A DNA stretch of 54,383 nucleotides from JBBSEZ01 sp038239195 (GCA_038239195.1 JBBSEZ010000012.1:1-54383), one strand, 5' to 3'. Counted from the first letter of the stretch, positions 25,821-34,708 are shown. A program made the numbers and translations. The notes: generated by a model not told the origin, from the sequence alone.

Positions 25821-26267
25821 ATGGACGTGGCTCTCGGCCTCACCCATCATGGCATTCCCCCCAAGCGGTTCATGGATGCAGGGCTTCCGCCCAACACCAT
25901 TCGGCTTGAGCGAGAGGCCATCGAGCGCTTCGGTAGGAAACGTCATGCCGCGACTTACCGCCACTGGCGCAACGAGGGGCTGACCCCAACGACAGACGTC
26001 CGTTTCGGCTTCGAGGCCGCGTTCGACGAGGCCACAGCGAACGCTGGGAACGTCCATTTCAACCTCGACGGGCTCGACCTGCGAAGAGGGTGGCGGCTCG
26101 GCCAAGGCCCGGACCCTTTTGCGGCCGGGGTGACCAACTGGGAGCTCGTGAAGGTGCTTCGCGAGCCCTCGACACGCCAGAAGATTGTCTTCTGGCAGAA
26201 CGGACGACAAGTGCCCCTTTCTCGGGTGTTGGAAAGGGCTGGAGTGCCGCCAAATGCGATCCCCTAA
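25821..26267 (+). CDS. Toxin-domain-like protein (orphan polymorphic toxin tip?)
   Basis: This 148-residue protein starts at ATG 25821 with AGAGGTGGG just upstream. There is no signal peptide or membrane helix. It contains VHFNLDGLDLRRGW (about residues 75-88), then VTNWELVKVLRE and KIVFWQNGRQVP. This combination reminds me of C-terminal domains of RHS or other polymorphic toxins, but I recall that only from general knowledge. The N-terminus (GIPPKRFMDAGLPPNTIRLE) has no repeat or secretion domain, so this may be a displaced toxin tip. The following gene overlaps its end by 14 nt, as expected of an immunity gene. It lies wholly inside the interval between the 113-bp repeats. Confidence 0.55.
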   Translation: MDVALGLTHHGIPPKRFMDAGLPPNTIRLEREAIERFGRKRHAATYRHWRNEGLTPTTDVRFGFEAAFDEATANAGNVHFNLDGLDLRRGWRLGQGPDPFAAGVTNWELVKVLREPSTRQKIVFWQNGRQVPLSRVLERAGVPPNAIP

Positions 26268-26598
26268 CCCGGCCCTGCGGGAATCTTGGCTGCGATGCCG
26301 CCGCTCCTTGGAGCCCGGGCTCGCTCACAGCCCGTTGGTCGGGGCCCCTCTCGAGGCAATCGACTGGGCGGTGGCGGAGGGCATCGCCGACAGGTTTCAT
26401 GCCAGTTTGTCCCTGGATCACCTCGTGATCTCGGACAGACCGCAGCCAGCGAATCGCGGCGACAAAGTCGTGTTGATACCGAAGCCGGGCTCTGTCGAAC
26501 TTCGGTTGTACCACGATGCCGGACTTGCCGAGATGGTTGAAATCGACCGCGCCCATCTGGTTGAGGAGCTGGACCGTCTGGTCGCGCGCTTTCGTTGA
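26254..26598 (+). CDS. Putative immunity-like partner of the toxin-like gene
   Basis: This 114-residue protein starts at ATG 26254, nine bases after GGAG, and overlaps the preceding gene by 14 nt. It is cytoplasmic in composition. The C-terminal half reads as an alternating strand pattern (DKVVLIPKPGSVELRLY) followed by a helix rich in Asp, Glu and Leu. I recognise no family. Its role as an immunity protein is inferred only from position, size and overlap. The frame extends upstream to 26185 but the start site favours 26254. Confidence 0.5.
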   Translation: MRSPNPALRESWLRCRRSLEPGLAHSPLVGAPLEAIDWAVAEGIADRFHASLSLDHLVISDRPQPANRGDKVVLIPKPGSVELRLYHDAGLAEMVEIDRAHLVEELDRLVARFR

Positions 26599-26651
26599 GC
26601 CCGCGCCCGGGCCTTCCGCCGAAGTGGTCTGATCGTTCGTCACCTCGGCCT

Positions 26652-26764
26652 CCCCTACTTCCCCTCCACGATCCGCTTCGTCACCACCACGCTCCGCGCG
26701 ATCCGCTCCACCTCCTTGCGCAGCGCCGCCAGGTCGCGCTGCGGCAGCCGCGCCGCGATCGTCG
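26652..26764. repeat. 113-bp direct repeat, right copy
   Basis: This forms the 3' end of the minus-strand exported-protein gene (stop at 26655). It differs from the left copy at three positions, all in the half furthest from the stop codon. Confidence 0.93.
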
Positions 26765-27995
26765 CCCCGCCGTTCGCTTGCTTCGCCACGAAATAGTCCA
26801 TCCAGAACGTCTGCCCGCCCATCTCCGTCTCCAGAGCGAAGTGTTCCAGCCCCGGCGTCAGCCGCTGCACCGCCACCTGGCGCAGCAAGCGCGCCTTCTG
26901 CTTCTCCAGGTAGCCGCGCGACTCCGCCAGGAAGCCCACACCCGTCGGCACCTTCGCCGGTGGATCGAGCGTCAACAGCAGCCCGCTGCCGTCGGCCCCG
27001 TCCAGCGTCACCTGCCGGCCCATCACGCTCCCCACCCGCCAGCGCCGCGGGTGGAGGAAGCGCACCCCCAGGTCGGGGTTATCGTACAGCAGCAGCGTGT
27101 TGTCGTCGTTCGGGCTCAGCGCCACGCCCCTCAGCGCGGCGTCCGTCAGGTCGGCCGGGCGCGTGTTGGCCTGGCGCATCAGCACGAAGCGGCCCTCGAT
27201 GCGGCCGACCTCGTTGCCGTCCTTGTCCAGCAACGAGTGCGTTCCCTTGAGCTGGAGGTAATTGACGTAACTGCTCGCCAGGTCGAAGGTGAAATGGCCC
27301 TGCAACTTCTGCCGGTTCGGCCCGTCCTCGTTGGTGCCGCGCAGCGACCCGCTGAAAGACACCTTCGCCAGCCGGCGCCCGCCCGCGGGCTTGACCTCCT
27401 CCAACTTGCACTCGAGCGAGCCCTCCTCGATCTTCTCCTGGTCCGTCAGCTCCTGCACCGCGCTCGTGGCCGCCTTCCACCGCTCGCCGACGCGCACGGC
27501 CCGGTCCGGCAACAGCCCCGCCAGGGCCGGCGTGAAGACGTCGGTGCGGACGATGTCGATCTCCCCCCAGGTTAGCGGTCCGTCAGGGGAGAAGGGCACC
27601 TCCGACGTGCCGTGGCGCAGCACCACCAGGCGCCGCACGCCGGGGCGCAGCGTCGTCGCCTGCGGCTGGTCCGCGACCGTACGGCGGAACTCCATGCGGC
27701 GGCAGATGCGCACCGTCTTGGTCACTTCGCCCTTGGCGTTGATGGTCAGCACGCGCTCGTCGTACTCGAGGGCGCTGTCGCCCCGAAGGCTGATCGGCTT
27801 GGGCGCGGGCTTGCCTTTGACGGTGGGGGGCGTCAGCGTGCCCGACAGGTCCACCCGTGCTCGCACCGTGTACTGATACCCCACCGGGAAGAGCTCCCGC
27901 AAGCGCACCGGTTCCTGGGCCGCCAGTTTGTCGCCCCCGCCCAGCACCGCCAACCAGCCCAGCAGCAACAAACCTCCTCGCCTTGGCGTTGTCAT
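26655..27995 (-). CDS. Exported protein of unknown function
   Basis: This 446-residue protein starts at ATG 27993-27995 with AGAGGGA upstream. A signal peptide (about 1-26) ends near KLAAQ. The mature part is mostly beta-strand-like with recurring 'GERWKAATSAVQELTDQEKI' and 'GHFTFDLASSYVNYLQLKG' segments, then a C-terminal domain (about 290-446) containing VRFLHPRRWRVGSVMGRQV. That domain resembles a PsbP/DUF-type 'tail region after cleavage-resistant linker' fold only loosely, so I assign none. The last 36 codons are duplicated at 25553-25665. The open frame reaches 28307 but the upstream part lacks coding character. Confidence 0.75.
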   Translation of the reverse strand: MTTPRRGGLLLLGWLAVLGGGDKLAAQEPVRLRELFPVGYQYTVRARVDLSGTLTPPTVKGKPAPKPISLRGDSALEYDERVLTINAKGEVTKTVRICRRMEFRRTVADQPQATTLRPGVRRLVVLRHGTSEVPFSPDGPLTWGEIDIVRTDVFTPALAGLLPDRAVRVGERWKAATSAVQELTDQEKIEEGSLECKLEEVKPAGGRRLAKVSFSGSLRGTNEDGPNRQKLQGHFTFDLASSYVNYLQLKGTHSLLDKDGNEVGRIEGRFVLMRQANTRPADLTDAALRGVALSPNDDNTLLLYDNPDLGVRFLHPRRWRVGSVMGRQVTLDGADGSGLLLTLDPPAKVPTGVGFLAESRGYLEKQKARLLRQVAVQRLTPGLEHFALETEMGGQTFWMDYFVAKQANGGATIAARLPQRDLAALRKEVERIARSVVVTKRIVEGK

Positions 27996-28948
27996 GCGCG
28001 TTCCCTCTGCGGTTTTGACCTGTGGGGGCTCGTCCCAGGTAGATTCTACCCTCGCGCAGGAGGGCACCGGCGCTTCCGGAGGGCCTCCGAACCTTCCGAC
28101 CGTGGCCGGGCGGTGAAAATGTTCCGGGCGTGCCGCGTATGCTGTGGCGGGCCTCTGTCTGGGTGAGACTTTTCGCGGTCTTCGTTCAGAGAGGAGACCC
28201 GATGGGGCAGGGGGGCCGACTGTATTCTGTTCAGTCCCTCTTGCAATATCGAACAGGGATCGTGTAGATTCGTTCAGATACTTGCAGGCGTGAACGAAGT
28301 GCTCCACTTGTCGGCGCGAGGGCGAGCGTGCAGCTCAACAGCCGTAACTCGCGGACTGAGTAGGTTTTGCAAAAAAGTGATGAACGGAAGGGCGTCGGCG
28401 GGCGTCTAGATAATGAGGAACGGTACGCGGCTTGCAGATTAAGGGCGAGCAGTGAGGGTGAAAAGAAGCCCTCCTGTCACAACGAGAGGGTGACGGGAGT
28501 AATAGAAGAGGGCCATCTGCGAATAAGACTCAGGAGGATCGCCTCTTTTGACGCGAAAGCCCGGCCGGCAAGGCCACAGACAAGTGCCGACCCGCTGGGT
28601 GAAGTGATAACGGAGACGCCCCGAACTGTCCAGAGCGGTTGTGGCAGGCACGGCCTGCCAGAAAAGAAGTCGATTGTCACGCGAGCCCCGAAGGGGAGCG
28701 CAAGCATCCAGGTTAACAGGCGCCTTTGTATAGACATCCTTCGACCATGAGACCGGGAGGACTTGGGCCTTTTTCGACGTGTTGCGGTTCGCGGAGCAGT
28801 GAAGGGGCCGGATGCGAGTGTGCAAACGGTCCCGCGGAAGGAAAGGCAGGCGACAGGAACGAGATGGGCTGTCCAGTAGAACTGGGCGGCCTGAGGCGGG
28901 AGGGCGGCCCGAGGAGAACGGGCCGCGGGCAGCAAAGGAGTGAAGGCT
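27996..28948 (+). ncRNA. Long hairpin-rich leader or structured RNA before the sigma-70 gene
   Basis: About 950 nt lacks a convincing protein gene, and the stretch 28180-28948 is visibly less GC-rich than its flanks. It contains several good stems: CTTCGTTCA (28180-28188) with TGAACGAAG (28291-28299); TGGCAGGC/GCCTGCCA (28642-28649 with 28653-28660, loop ACG); CTCCTGTCAC/GTGACGGGAG (28471-28480 with 28490-28499, one wobble); CCCCGAAGGGG (28686-28696); and GCGGCCC/GGGCCGC (28904-28910 with 28920-28926), which ends eight bases before the ribosome site. It does not match RNase P, tmRNA or 6S RNA features that I know. The plus strand is inferred from the downstream gene and the promoter candidate. 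Confidence 0.45.
28241..28270 (+). promoter_or_regulatory. Candidate promoter for the long leader
   Basis: TTGCAA (28241-28246), an 18-nt spacer and TAGATT (28265-28270) match 4/6 at both boxes. Initiation here would give a leader of about 670 nt before the sigma-70 start. Confidence 0.35.
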
Positions 28949-30664
28949 GTGACTGGCTTCCAAAACCCAGCCCTGAAGCAGTTGACGGATCAACAGGTTC
29001 GCTTCGCGCCTCCCACCCGTCGCCTGGAGCAGATGGCCCGTGCCCAGCAGTTGTTGGCGGAGATCGAACCGGCCCGGCAGTACCCCTATCAATGGGCGGT
29101 CTTCCGGATCACCGAGTTCCGCCCCGAAGCGTACCCCGACCTGCTCATCCCCGGCACCGACCTTGCCCACGACCTCGCTCGCATGATCGAGGCGTTGGGC
29201 GCGACGGTCCCGGCGACGAGCAACGAAGAGGTGGGGACGGGGGCGGAAGGCCCGCTAGTAACGCTGGACGAGCTGAGCAAGCGGTTGAGGGTTTCGACGA
29301 AGACGATTCGCCGCTGGAGAAAGCTTGGCCTGGTCGGGCGTCGGTTGCTGCGGAACGGCAAACATCAAGTTTGCTACACGCAGGCCGTGATCGAGCGGTT
29401 CCTGGTCTCGAACCAGGAGCGCGTGGAGCGCGGCAGCAAGTTCACGCAGATGAGCGACGTCGAGCGCGAGGACATCCTGCGACGGGCCAAGCGCCTGTCG
29501 CGGGCTTGTGGCGGTACGCTGACGGAGATCAGTCGCCGCATCGCCCAACGTCTGGGCAGGTCGGTGGAGACGGTCCGGTATACGATCAAGAACTTCGATC
29601 GGGAACACCCTCAGCAGGCGTTGTTCCCGCGCCTGACCGGCCCGCTGGACGCCCAGACCAAACAGTCCATTTATAGCTCTTACCGTCGAGGGATGACCGT
29701 GGATACACTCGCCAAACGCTTCCAGCGCACCCGCACGTCGATGTATCGCGTTATCAACGAGGTGCGCGCCCAGCGGTTGCTCGAACAGCCGCTCGACTAC
29801 ATCCCCCACCCGGACTTCGACGACGCGACGCTCGACTTCGAGATGCTGGCGCCGATGCCCGGTGCCGAGGACTACGAGGCCCGCCGTCAGGCGATGAAGG
29901 TCCCCAAGGACGTTCCGCCAGAGCTGGCGCCGCTCTACGAGTGGCCCCTGCTGAACAAGGAGCAGGAGCAGCACCAGTTCCGCAAGATGAACTACCTCAA
30001 GTGCAAGGCCGTGCGCCTGCGCAACCTGCTCCGCAAGGAGGGCGATGAGGCCGGCACCATCGACCCGGCGCGCGTCAAGATCACGACGCTGCGCGAGATC
30101 GAGGAGCTCCAGGATGACGCCAACGCCGTCAAGGACCAGCTCATCAACGCCAACATGCGGCTGGTGGTGAACATCGCCAAGCGGCACGCGGCGCAGAGCG
30201 ACAACTTCTTCGAGCTGCTCTCCGACGGCAACATGTCGCTGATCCGGGCGGTCGAGAAGTTCGACTGCCATCGCGGCTTCAAGTTCAGCACCTATGCGAG
30301 CTGGGCGATCATGAAGAACTTCGCCCGGAGCATCCCGGACGAGAAGCACCGCCGCGAGCGCTTCGTGACGGGCCACGACGAGGTCTTCGACGTGGCGCCG
30401 GACAACCGGGGCGACGAGCACGAGGCGGTCGCCACCCAGGAGCGGGCGACGCACAGCGTCAACCGGCTGCTGGAGTACTTGGAGCCGCGCGAGCGCGAGA
30501 TCATCCGCATGAGGGCGGGCCTGGACGATCACGCCAAGGGCATGACCCTGGAGGAGATCGGCCAGCAGTTCGGGATCACCAAGGAGCGCGTGCGGCAGCT
30601 CAATGCCCGGGCAATGAAGAAGTTGCGCTCGCTGGCGGAGAAGGAAGAGCTCGACCTGTCGTGA
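28949..30664 (+). CDS. Sigma-70-family factor with extended N-terminal DNA-binding region
   Basis: This 571-residue protein starts at GTG 28949, eight bases after AAAGGAG; a GTG at 28940 overlaps that site and is less likely. Residues about 100-150 form a MerR/HTH-like motif (LVTLDELSKRLRVSTKTIRR), followed by two further helix-turn-helix-like segments (about 165-205 and 220-260). Sigma region 2 is at about 390-460 (LINANMRLVVNIAKRHA, FDCHRGFKFSTYASWAIMKN) and region 4 at about 490-555 (LEPREREIIRMRAGLDDH, then EEIGQQFGITKERVRQLNAR). This is more like an RpoD-class factor than an ECF, with a replaced region 1. Such large multi-HTH sigma factors are typical of planctomycetes. Confidence 0.88.
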   Translation: MTGFQNPALKQLTDQQVRFAPPTRRLEQMARAQQLLAEIEPARQYPYQWAVFRITEFRPEAYPDLLIPGTDLAHDLARMIEALGATVPATSNEEVGTGAEGPLVTLDELSKRLRVSTKTIRRWRKLGLVGRRLLRNGKHQVCYTQAVIERFLVSNQERVERGSKFTQMSDVEREDILRRAKRLSRACGGTLTEISRRIAQRLGRSVETVRYTIKNFDREHPQQALFPRLTGPLDAQTKQSIYSSYRRGMTVDTLAKRFQRTRTSMYRVINEVRAQRLLEQPLDYIPHPDFDDATLDFEMLAPMPGAEDYEARRQAMKVPKDVPPELAPLYEWPLLNKEQEQHQFRKMNYLKCKAVRLRNLLRKEGDEAGTIDPARVKITTLREIEELQDDANAVKDQLINANMRLVVNIAKRHAAQSDNFFELLSDGNMSLIRAVEKFDCHRGFKFSTYASWAIMKNFARSIPDEKHRRERFVTGHDEVFDVAPDNRGDEHEAVATQERATHSVNRLLEYLEPREREIIRMRAGLDDHAKGMTLEEIGQQFGITKERVRQLNARAMKKLRSLAEKEELDLS

Positions 30665-30690
30665 TGCGCGACGCCGAGCGGTTGCTCAAA

Positions 30691-30726
30691 CGCGAAAGGC
30701 CCCCCGACGTCGGGGGGCCTTTCGCG
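30691..30726. terminator. 36-bp perfect palindromic terminator
   Basis: CGCGAAAGGCCCCCCGA-CG-TCGGGGGGCCTTTCGCG is perfectly self-complementary over 36 bp. It lies 26 nt after the sigma-70 stop and upstream of the convergent nucleotidyltransferase stop at 30834, so it can act in both directions. Confidence 0.8.
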
Positions 30727-30833
30727 TTGCGTGGTCGGGGATCAAGCGTTCCCCCTTGACCTTCGGGGAAGGACCGGGCCCAGGCCGTAAAGCTGTCGGG
30801 ATACCGCGAAACCGGGGAACAGGGGAGAAGTCG

Positions 30834-31700
30834 CTACTTTGGCCCTGTGGCCTGGGCAGCGCGGATCGCCTCCTTATCAGCCCGGTCCCGGCCCTGGCAG
30901 AAGACCTTGTACTGCCGGCGAACCACCTCGACCAGGGAGCGGTGGAGGGATGAAGCAGCTGCTACGGAGCGGAGTTTCCGCTCGACGAGCGGTTCGATCG
31001 CAACGACCGGGGTGGCGGCGACCGCCTCGGGCGCCCACGGAAGCAGGAACGCTTGAGTAAGCGGGTTTGTCGTGTGTTCCAGTGCGGTACGGACCGCCGC
31101 GGCGTCGGCGAATCGGTTCTCGGCCAGATGCGTGTCGAACCCGCGGCGACTACGAATCTGAGCCAGCGCATCGGCAAGGGTGATGTTGCCGGCAGCACAC
31201 CTCACGTGGGCCCGCGCGTCGAGGAACTCCTCCAGGTACGAAATGTCATCCCAATCCTTGGCGCGCTCGGTCTCCTTGCTTCGGATGAGATCGGGGAGCG
31301 AGAGGAAGGGAAGGTCCCGGCCGCCGGACGCCCCGACCTCCCGCCGGGCGAAGAGCTCCGGGAACGGGGCAAGCAGGTGGTTGCCTCGCCAGAACTCAAG
31401 CCACTCTTCCTGACCGGCGGCCAGGTTGCCAAGGAGGAAGCGTCGAAATGCCCCAGGCCGCCAGCTATTCCCTTCGATCGGGCCAGTGCCCGGAAAGAGG
31501 GCCGTTCGGGCGAGCCGGTCGGCGAGGTTGGCCCAGCCTTCGGGCGCGAGGGTGAGGTCGAAGTCGTTCGTGTGCCGTTGGAGGCCGTAGAAGCGAACGG
31601 CGTGGCCACCCATGACGAGGCAAGACAGGCCGACGGACTCGAGTTCTGCGACGATGGCGGCGAGACGCTCTTCGAGGTTCAATCGATCGCCTCCTCCCAT
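30834..31700 (-). CDS. Nucleotidyltransferase-fold protein (AbiEii/MNT-like)
   Basis: This 288-residue protein starts at ATG 31698-31700; a TTG at 31680-31682 is also attractive because it overlaps the previous stop as TTGA, eight bases after GGAGGAG. The catalytic signature is VMGGHAVRFYGLQRHTNDFDL, shortened here to the GG (about residue 25) and DFDL (about 41-44) elements of the pol-beta/MNT superfamily. The remaining 240 residues are helical. Such enzymes include toxins and their modifiers, for example the AbiEii group and MNT-HEPN systems. The small gene just upstream overlaps it by 22 nt, suggesting a two-gene toxin-antitoxin or defence unit; this is inferred from organisation. Confidence 0.75.
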   Translation of the reverse strand: MGGGDRLNLEERLAAIVAELESVGLSCLVMGGHAVRFYGLQRHTNDFDLTLAPEGWANLADRLARTALFPGTGPIEGNSWRPGAFRRFLLGNLAAGQEEWLEFWRGNHLLAPFPELFARREVGASGGRDLPFLSLPDLIRSKETERAKDWDDISYLEEFLDARAHVRCAAGNITLADALAQIRSRRGFDTHLAENRFADAAAVRTALEHTTNPLTQAFLLPWAPEAVAATPVVAIEPLVERKLRSVAAASSLHRSLVEVVRRQYKVFCQGRDRADKEAIRAAQATGPK

Positions 31701-31915
31701 CCCCGGCTCCCGTGTGACCGGAGCATCTGCATGAGCGGGTGGCGCCCGAGTTCTTCGTCCGAAAGCTGGCTCTGCAGCAGCCGAACGACCTCGGGGAGGC
31801 AGGAGTCGAGGTAGAGCTCCTCGGCCTCGCGAAGCGTCTCGGCCCTGCCGCACAGCAAGAGCCGTGCGACCGGGTCGCTCGACAGGTTGGTGACGTCCTC
31901 CAGCTCGGGTGCCAT
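31679..31915 (-). CDS. Small partner protein of the nucleotidyltransferase
   Basis: This 78-residue acidic, helical protein starts at ATG 31913-31915 with GGGAGGA upstream. It is rich in Leu and Glu, for example 'ELEDVTNLSSDPVARLLL' and 'EELYLDSCLPEVVRLLQ'. I do not recognise a family. The overlap and order (small gene first) resemble many antitoxin-toxin pairs. It could equally be a regulatory subunit. Confidence 0.65.
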   Translation of the reverse strand: MAPELEDVTNLSSDPVARLLLCGRAETLREAEELYLDSCLPEVVRLLQSQLSDEELGRHPLMQMLRSHGSRGWEEAID

Positions 31916-32143
31916 GAGCCCGGTCCTCCCTCGGTCATTCTACCGCGAAAGCCTTGTGAGGACGAGCGCGGGCCGCACGGGAAGGCAGAGCGGGCAGGGG
32001 CCCTCAAGTAGCAACAAGGCGGCGCGGGCAGGAGATTCGTTCCTCCTCCACCCTCCCCCTGGCGCCTCGCACGTGGTAGCCTGAAACGCGGCGCCCGGCA
32101 CCGGTGCCGCCGCCCACCCCCGCAGCCGGGAGGCCGTCCTCGC

Positions 32144-34708
32144 ATGAACAAGTACGTTCGCCACGCTCTCGTTCACAACCTCGGGGCCGCCGCGCCCGCC
32201 CGGCCGACGCCCCGGCCCCGCTTCCTCCGGCGCCTGCTGCGCGTGGGCCTCGTCCTCCTCCTCGTCGCCCTCGTCTCCGGGACCGGCCTGGCCTGGTGGA
32301 TCAACGCTCTCGTCAACGGCAGCCTGCCCCAGCTCGACGGGACGATCGCCGTGGAGGGCCTGACCGAGCCGGTGCAGATCGAGCGCGACGCCCTCGGCGT
32401 GCCGACCATCACGGCTCGCAACCGCAACGACCTGGCGTTCGCCACGGGCTTCGTCCACGCGCAGGATCGCTTTTTCCAGATGGACCTGCTGCGCCGGCAT
32501 GCGGCGGGGGAGCTCTCCGAGCTGTTCGGCAAGGGGGCCCTCGATGAAGACCGCCGCATGCGCACCCACCGCTTCCGCGCCCTGGCGCGGCGCAAGGTGG
32601 GCATGCTCGGCACCAGCCACCGCGAGGTGTTGAAGGCCTACGCGCGCGGCGTCGAGGAAGGGCGGCGCTCGCTGGCGCGCCCGCCGTGGGAGTATCTCCT
32701 CCTGCTGCGGGAGCCGAGGCCGTGGGCCGAGGAGGACTCGTTCCTCATCCTTCTGGAGATGTTTCGGGTCCTGCAACTCGACTCGGTCCAGCGCAAGGCG
32801 ACGACCGGCGTGCTCTACGAGGTCCTGCCGGAGCAGATCGCCAGCTTCCTCTCGCCCGACGGCACGAGCTGGGACGCCCCCCTGCGCGGCGGGCCCCTGT
32901 TGGGGCCCCCCTTCCCCGGCCCCGAGGTGCTCGACCTGCGGCGCCGGCCCGCCGCCTTCGACCCGCTCCCGCCCGTGCCGCCCCCCCTCAAGAAGGCCGT
33001 CGGGCTGCACGCTGGCGAGGGGCCGTTCGAGGTCGAAAGGGCGCGCTGGGGCAGCAACAACTGGGCGGTCGCGGGCAAGCACACGACCCACGGTGGGGCG
33101 ATCGTGGCCAACGACATGCACCTGTGGCTGATGGCGCCGGGGCTGTGGTATCGAGCTGCCTTTGTCTGGCCGGCCCGGGATGGGCGGCGCGACAACCGCA
33201 TGTTCGGCGCGACGCTGCCCGGCGCCCCGGCGATGGTCGTCGGCAGCAACACCCACCTGGCCTGGGGCTTCACCAACACCGAGGGGGACTGGGCCGACCT
33301 GATCGTGCTCGAGCCCGCGTCCCCCGGCGACCCCGAGCTCTATCGCACGCCCTATGGGGCGCGGCGGATCGAGAAGGTGCGCGAAGTCCTCAAGGTGCGC
33401 GGCGGGCGCGACGTCGAGCACGTCGTGGAATCGACCATCTGGGGCCCCATCTTCGATCGGGACCACTGCGGGCGCAAGCGCGCGCTGCGCTGGGTGGCGC
33501 ACGAGGCCGAGGCGATCAACCTGGACTTGATGGGCCTGGAGACCGCGCGCACCCTGGAAGAGGCGCTGGACGTGGCCAACCGGGCGGGGCTGCCGGCGCA
33601 GAACTTCGTGGTGGCCGACGCGAAGGGCGGCATCGCCTGGACCGTGGTGGGCCGCCTGCCGCGCCGCGTGGGGCTGGGCCCCGACAAGGCCCGGTTCGAC
33701 GGGCGCCGGCCGCTGTCGTGGGCCGAGTACGGCGGGCCGCGCTGGGAGGGCTGGTACGAGCCGCAAGACTACCCGCGCATCGTCAACCCGCCGGAGGGGC
33801 GGCTGTGGACGGCCAACAACCGCGCGGTCGATGAGCCCCACCTGTCGCGCATCGGACGGGGCAACTACGACGTGGGGGCGCGGGCCATGCAGATCCGCGA
33901 CGCGCTCCGCGCCCGCCCCAGGGTCAGCGAGGCCGACATGCTGGCCATCCAACTCGACAACCGGGCGCTGTTCCTTTCGCGCTGGCAAACGTTGCTGTTG
34001 CAGGTGCTGCGCCCCGGCGAAGACGCTCAGCGCGAGGCGCTCCGGCGCGAGGTGACGTTCTGGGGCGGCCGGGCGGCGATCGACTCCGTCGGCTACCGGG
34101 TGGTGCGGCGCTTCCGACACCACGTTCACGAGCGCGTATTGAACGCGCTAACGGCGCCGTGCCGGCGCGTCGCGCCCGGCTTCCACTACGTCAACCTCGG
34201 CCCCAACGTCGAGGACGCGGTGTGGGAGCTGATAACCAGGCGCCCGGCGCACCTGGTCCCGCCGCCCTACGTGAGCTGGGACGATCTGCTGTCCGACTCC
34301 GTGGAGGGGGTGCGCAAGGACGTGGAGAACACCATGGCTGGCTGGGACTTCGACGGGGCCCTGCGGCGCTACACCTGGGGCCGGGCCAACTACGTCAAGG
34401 TCCACCACCCGTTCAGCACGGCGTCGTCCTCGCTGGCGAACTGGCTGCATCTGGACATGCCGGGCGAGCCCATGCCGGGCGACCCGTCGAACATGCCGCG
34501 CATCCAATCGCCGCGCGACGGCGCCTCGCAGCGCATGGCGGTGTCGCCGGGGCGCGAGGAAGAGGGCTATTTCCACGTGCCGGCGGGCCAAAGTGGCCAT
34601 CCGCGCTCAAAGCACTACCGCGACGGGCACGCCGCCTGGGCGCGGGGGCGCGGCACACCGTTTCTGCCGGGGCGCGCTGCCTACGAGCTGGAGCTCGTGC
34701 CCAAGTGA
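32144..34708 (+). CDS. Penicillin acylase family Ntn-hydrolase
   Basis: This 854-residue protein has an N-terminal membrane helix (about residues 33-52) that could also be an uncleaved export signal. The alpha-chain region contains the family motif IERDALGVPTITARNRNDL and GFVHAQDRFFQMDLLRR. The nucleophile is Ser304 in WGSNNWAVAG: after autocleavage at Gly303-Ser304 the serine becomes the N-terminus of the beta chain. Asn residues in the same motif and the C-terminal PFSTASSSLANWLHLD segment suit the fold. Family members cleave amide bonds of beta-lactams or acyl-homoserine lactones in the periplasm; the substrate cannot be read here. The start ATG 32144 lies after 'AGGCCGTCCTCGC', a weak ribosome site. 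Confidence 0.92.
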   Translation: MNKYVRHALVHNLGAAAPARPTPRPRFLRRLLRVGLVLLLVALVSGTGLAWWINALVNGSLPQLDGTIAVEGLTEPVQIERDALGVPTITARNRNDLAFATGFVHAQDRFFQMDLLRRHAAGELSELFGKGALDEDRRMRTHRFRALARRKVGMLGTSHREVLKAYARGVEEGRRSLARPPWEYLLLLREPRPWAEEDSFLILLEMFRVLQLDSVQRKATTGVLYEVLPEQIASFLSPDGTSWDAPLRGGPLLGPPFPGPEVLDLRRRPAAFDPLPPVPPPLKKAVGLHAGEGPFEVERARWGSNNWAVAGKHTTHGGAIVANDMHLWLMAPGLWYRAAFVWPARDGRRDNRMFGATLPGAPAMVVGSNTHLAWGFTNTEGDWADLIVLEPASPGDPELYRTPYGARRIEKVREVLKVRGGRDVEHVVESTIWGPIFDRDHCGRKRALRWVAHEAEAINLDLMGLETARTLEEALDVANRAGLPAQNFVVADAKGGIAWTVVGRLPRRVGLGPDKARFDGRRPLSWAEYGGPRWEGWYEPQDYPRIVNPPEGRLWTANNRAVDEPHLSRIGRGNYDVGARAMQIRDALRARPRVSEADMLAIQLDNRALFLSRWQTLLLQVLRPGEDAQREALRREVTFWGGRAAIDSVGYRVVRRFRHHVHERVLNALTAPCRRVAPGFHYVNLGPNVEDAVWELITRRPAHLVPPPYVSWDDLLSDSVEGVRKDVENTMAGWDFDGALRRYTWGRANYVKVHHPFSTASSSLANWLHLDMPGEPMPGDPSNMPRIQSPRDGASQRMAVSPGREEEGYFHVPAGQSGHPRSKHYRDGHAAWARGRGTPFLPGRAAYELELVPK

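Noticed and set aside
26654..26764. Direct repeats as tRNA-type attachment sites
   Set aside because: The repeated sequence is a protein gene 3' end, with no tRNA and no integrase in the window, so a classical att site is not shown.
28367..28750. Short open frames inside the long leader
   Set aside because: They lack ribosome sites, show no codon bias like neighbours, and cross predicted hairpins.
28130..28948. RNase P RNA, tmRNA or group I/II intron in the leader
   Set aside because: I looked for the conserved cores (for example RNase P AGAGGAAAGTCC-type and group II domain V hairpin) and did not find them.
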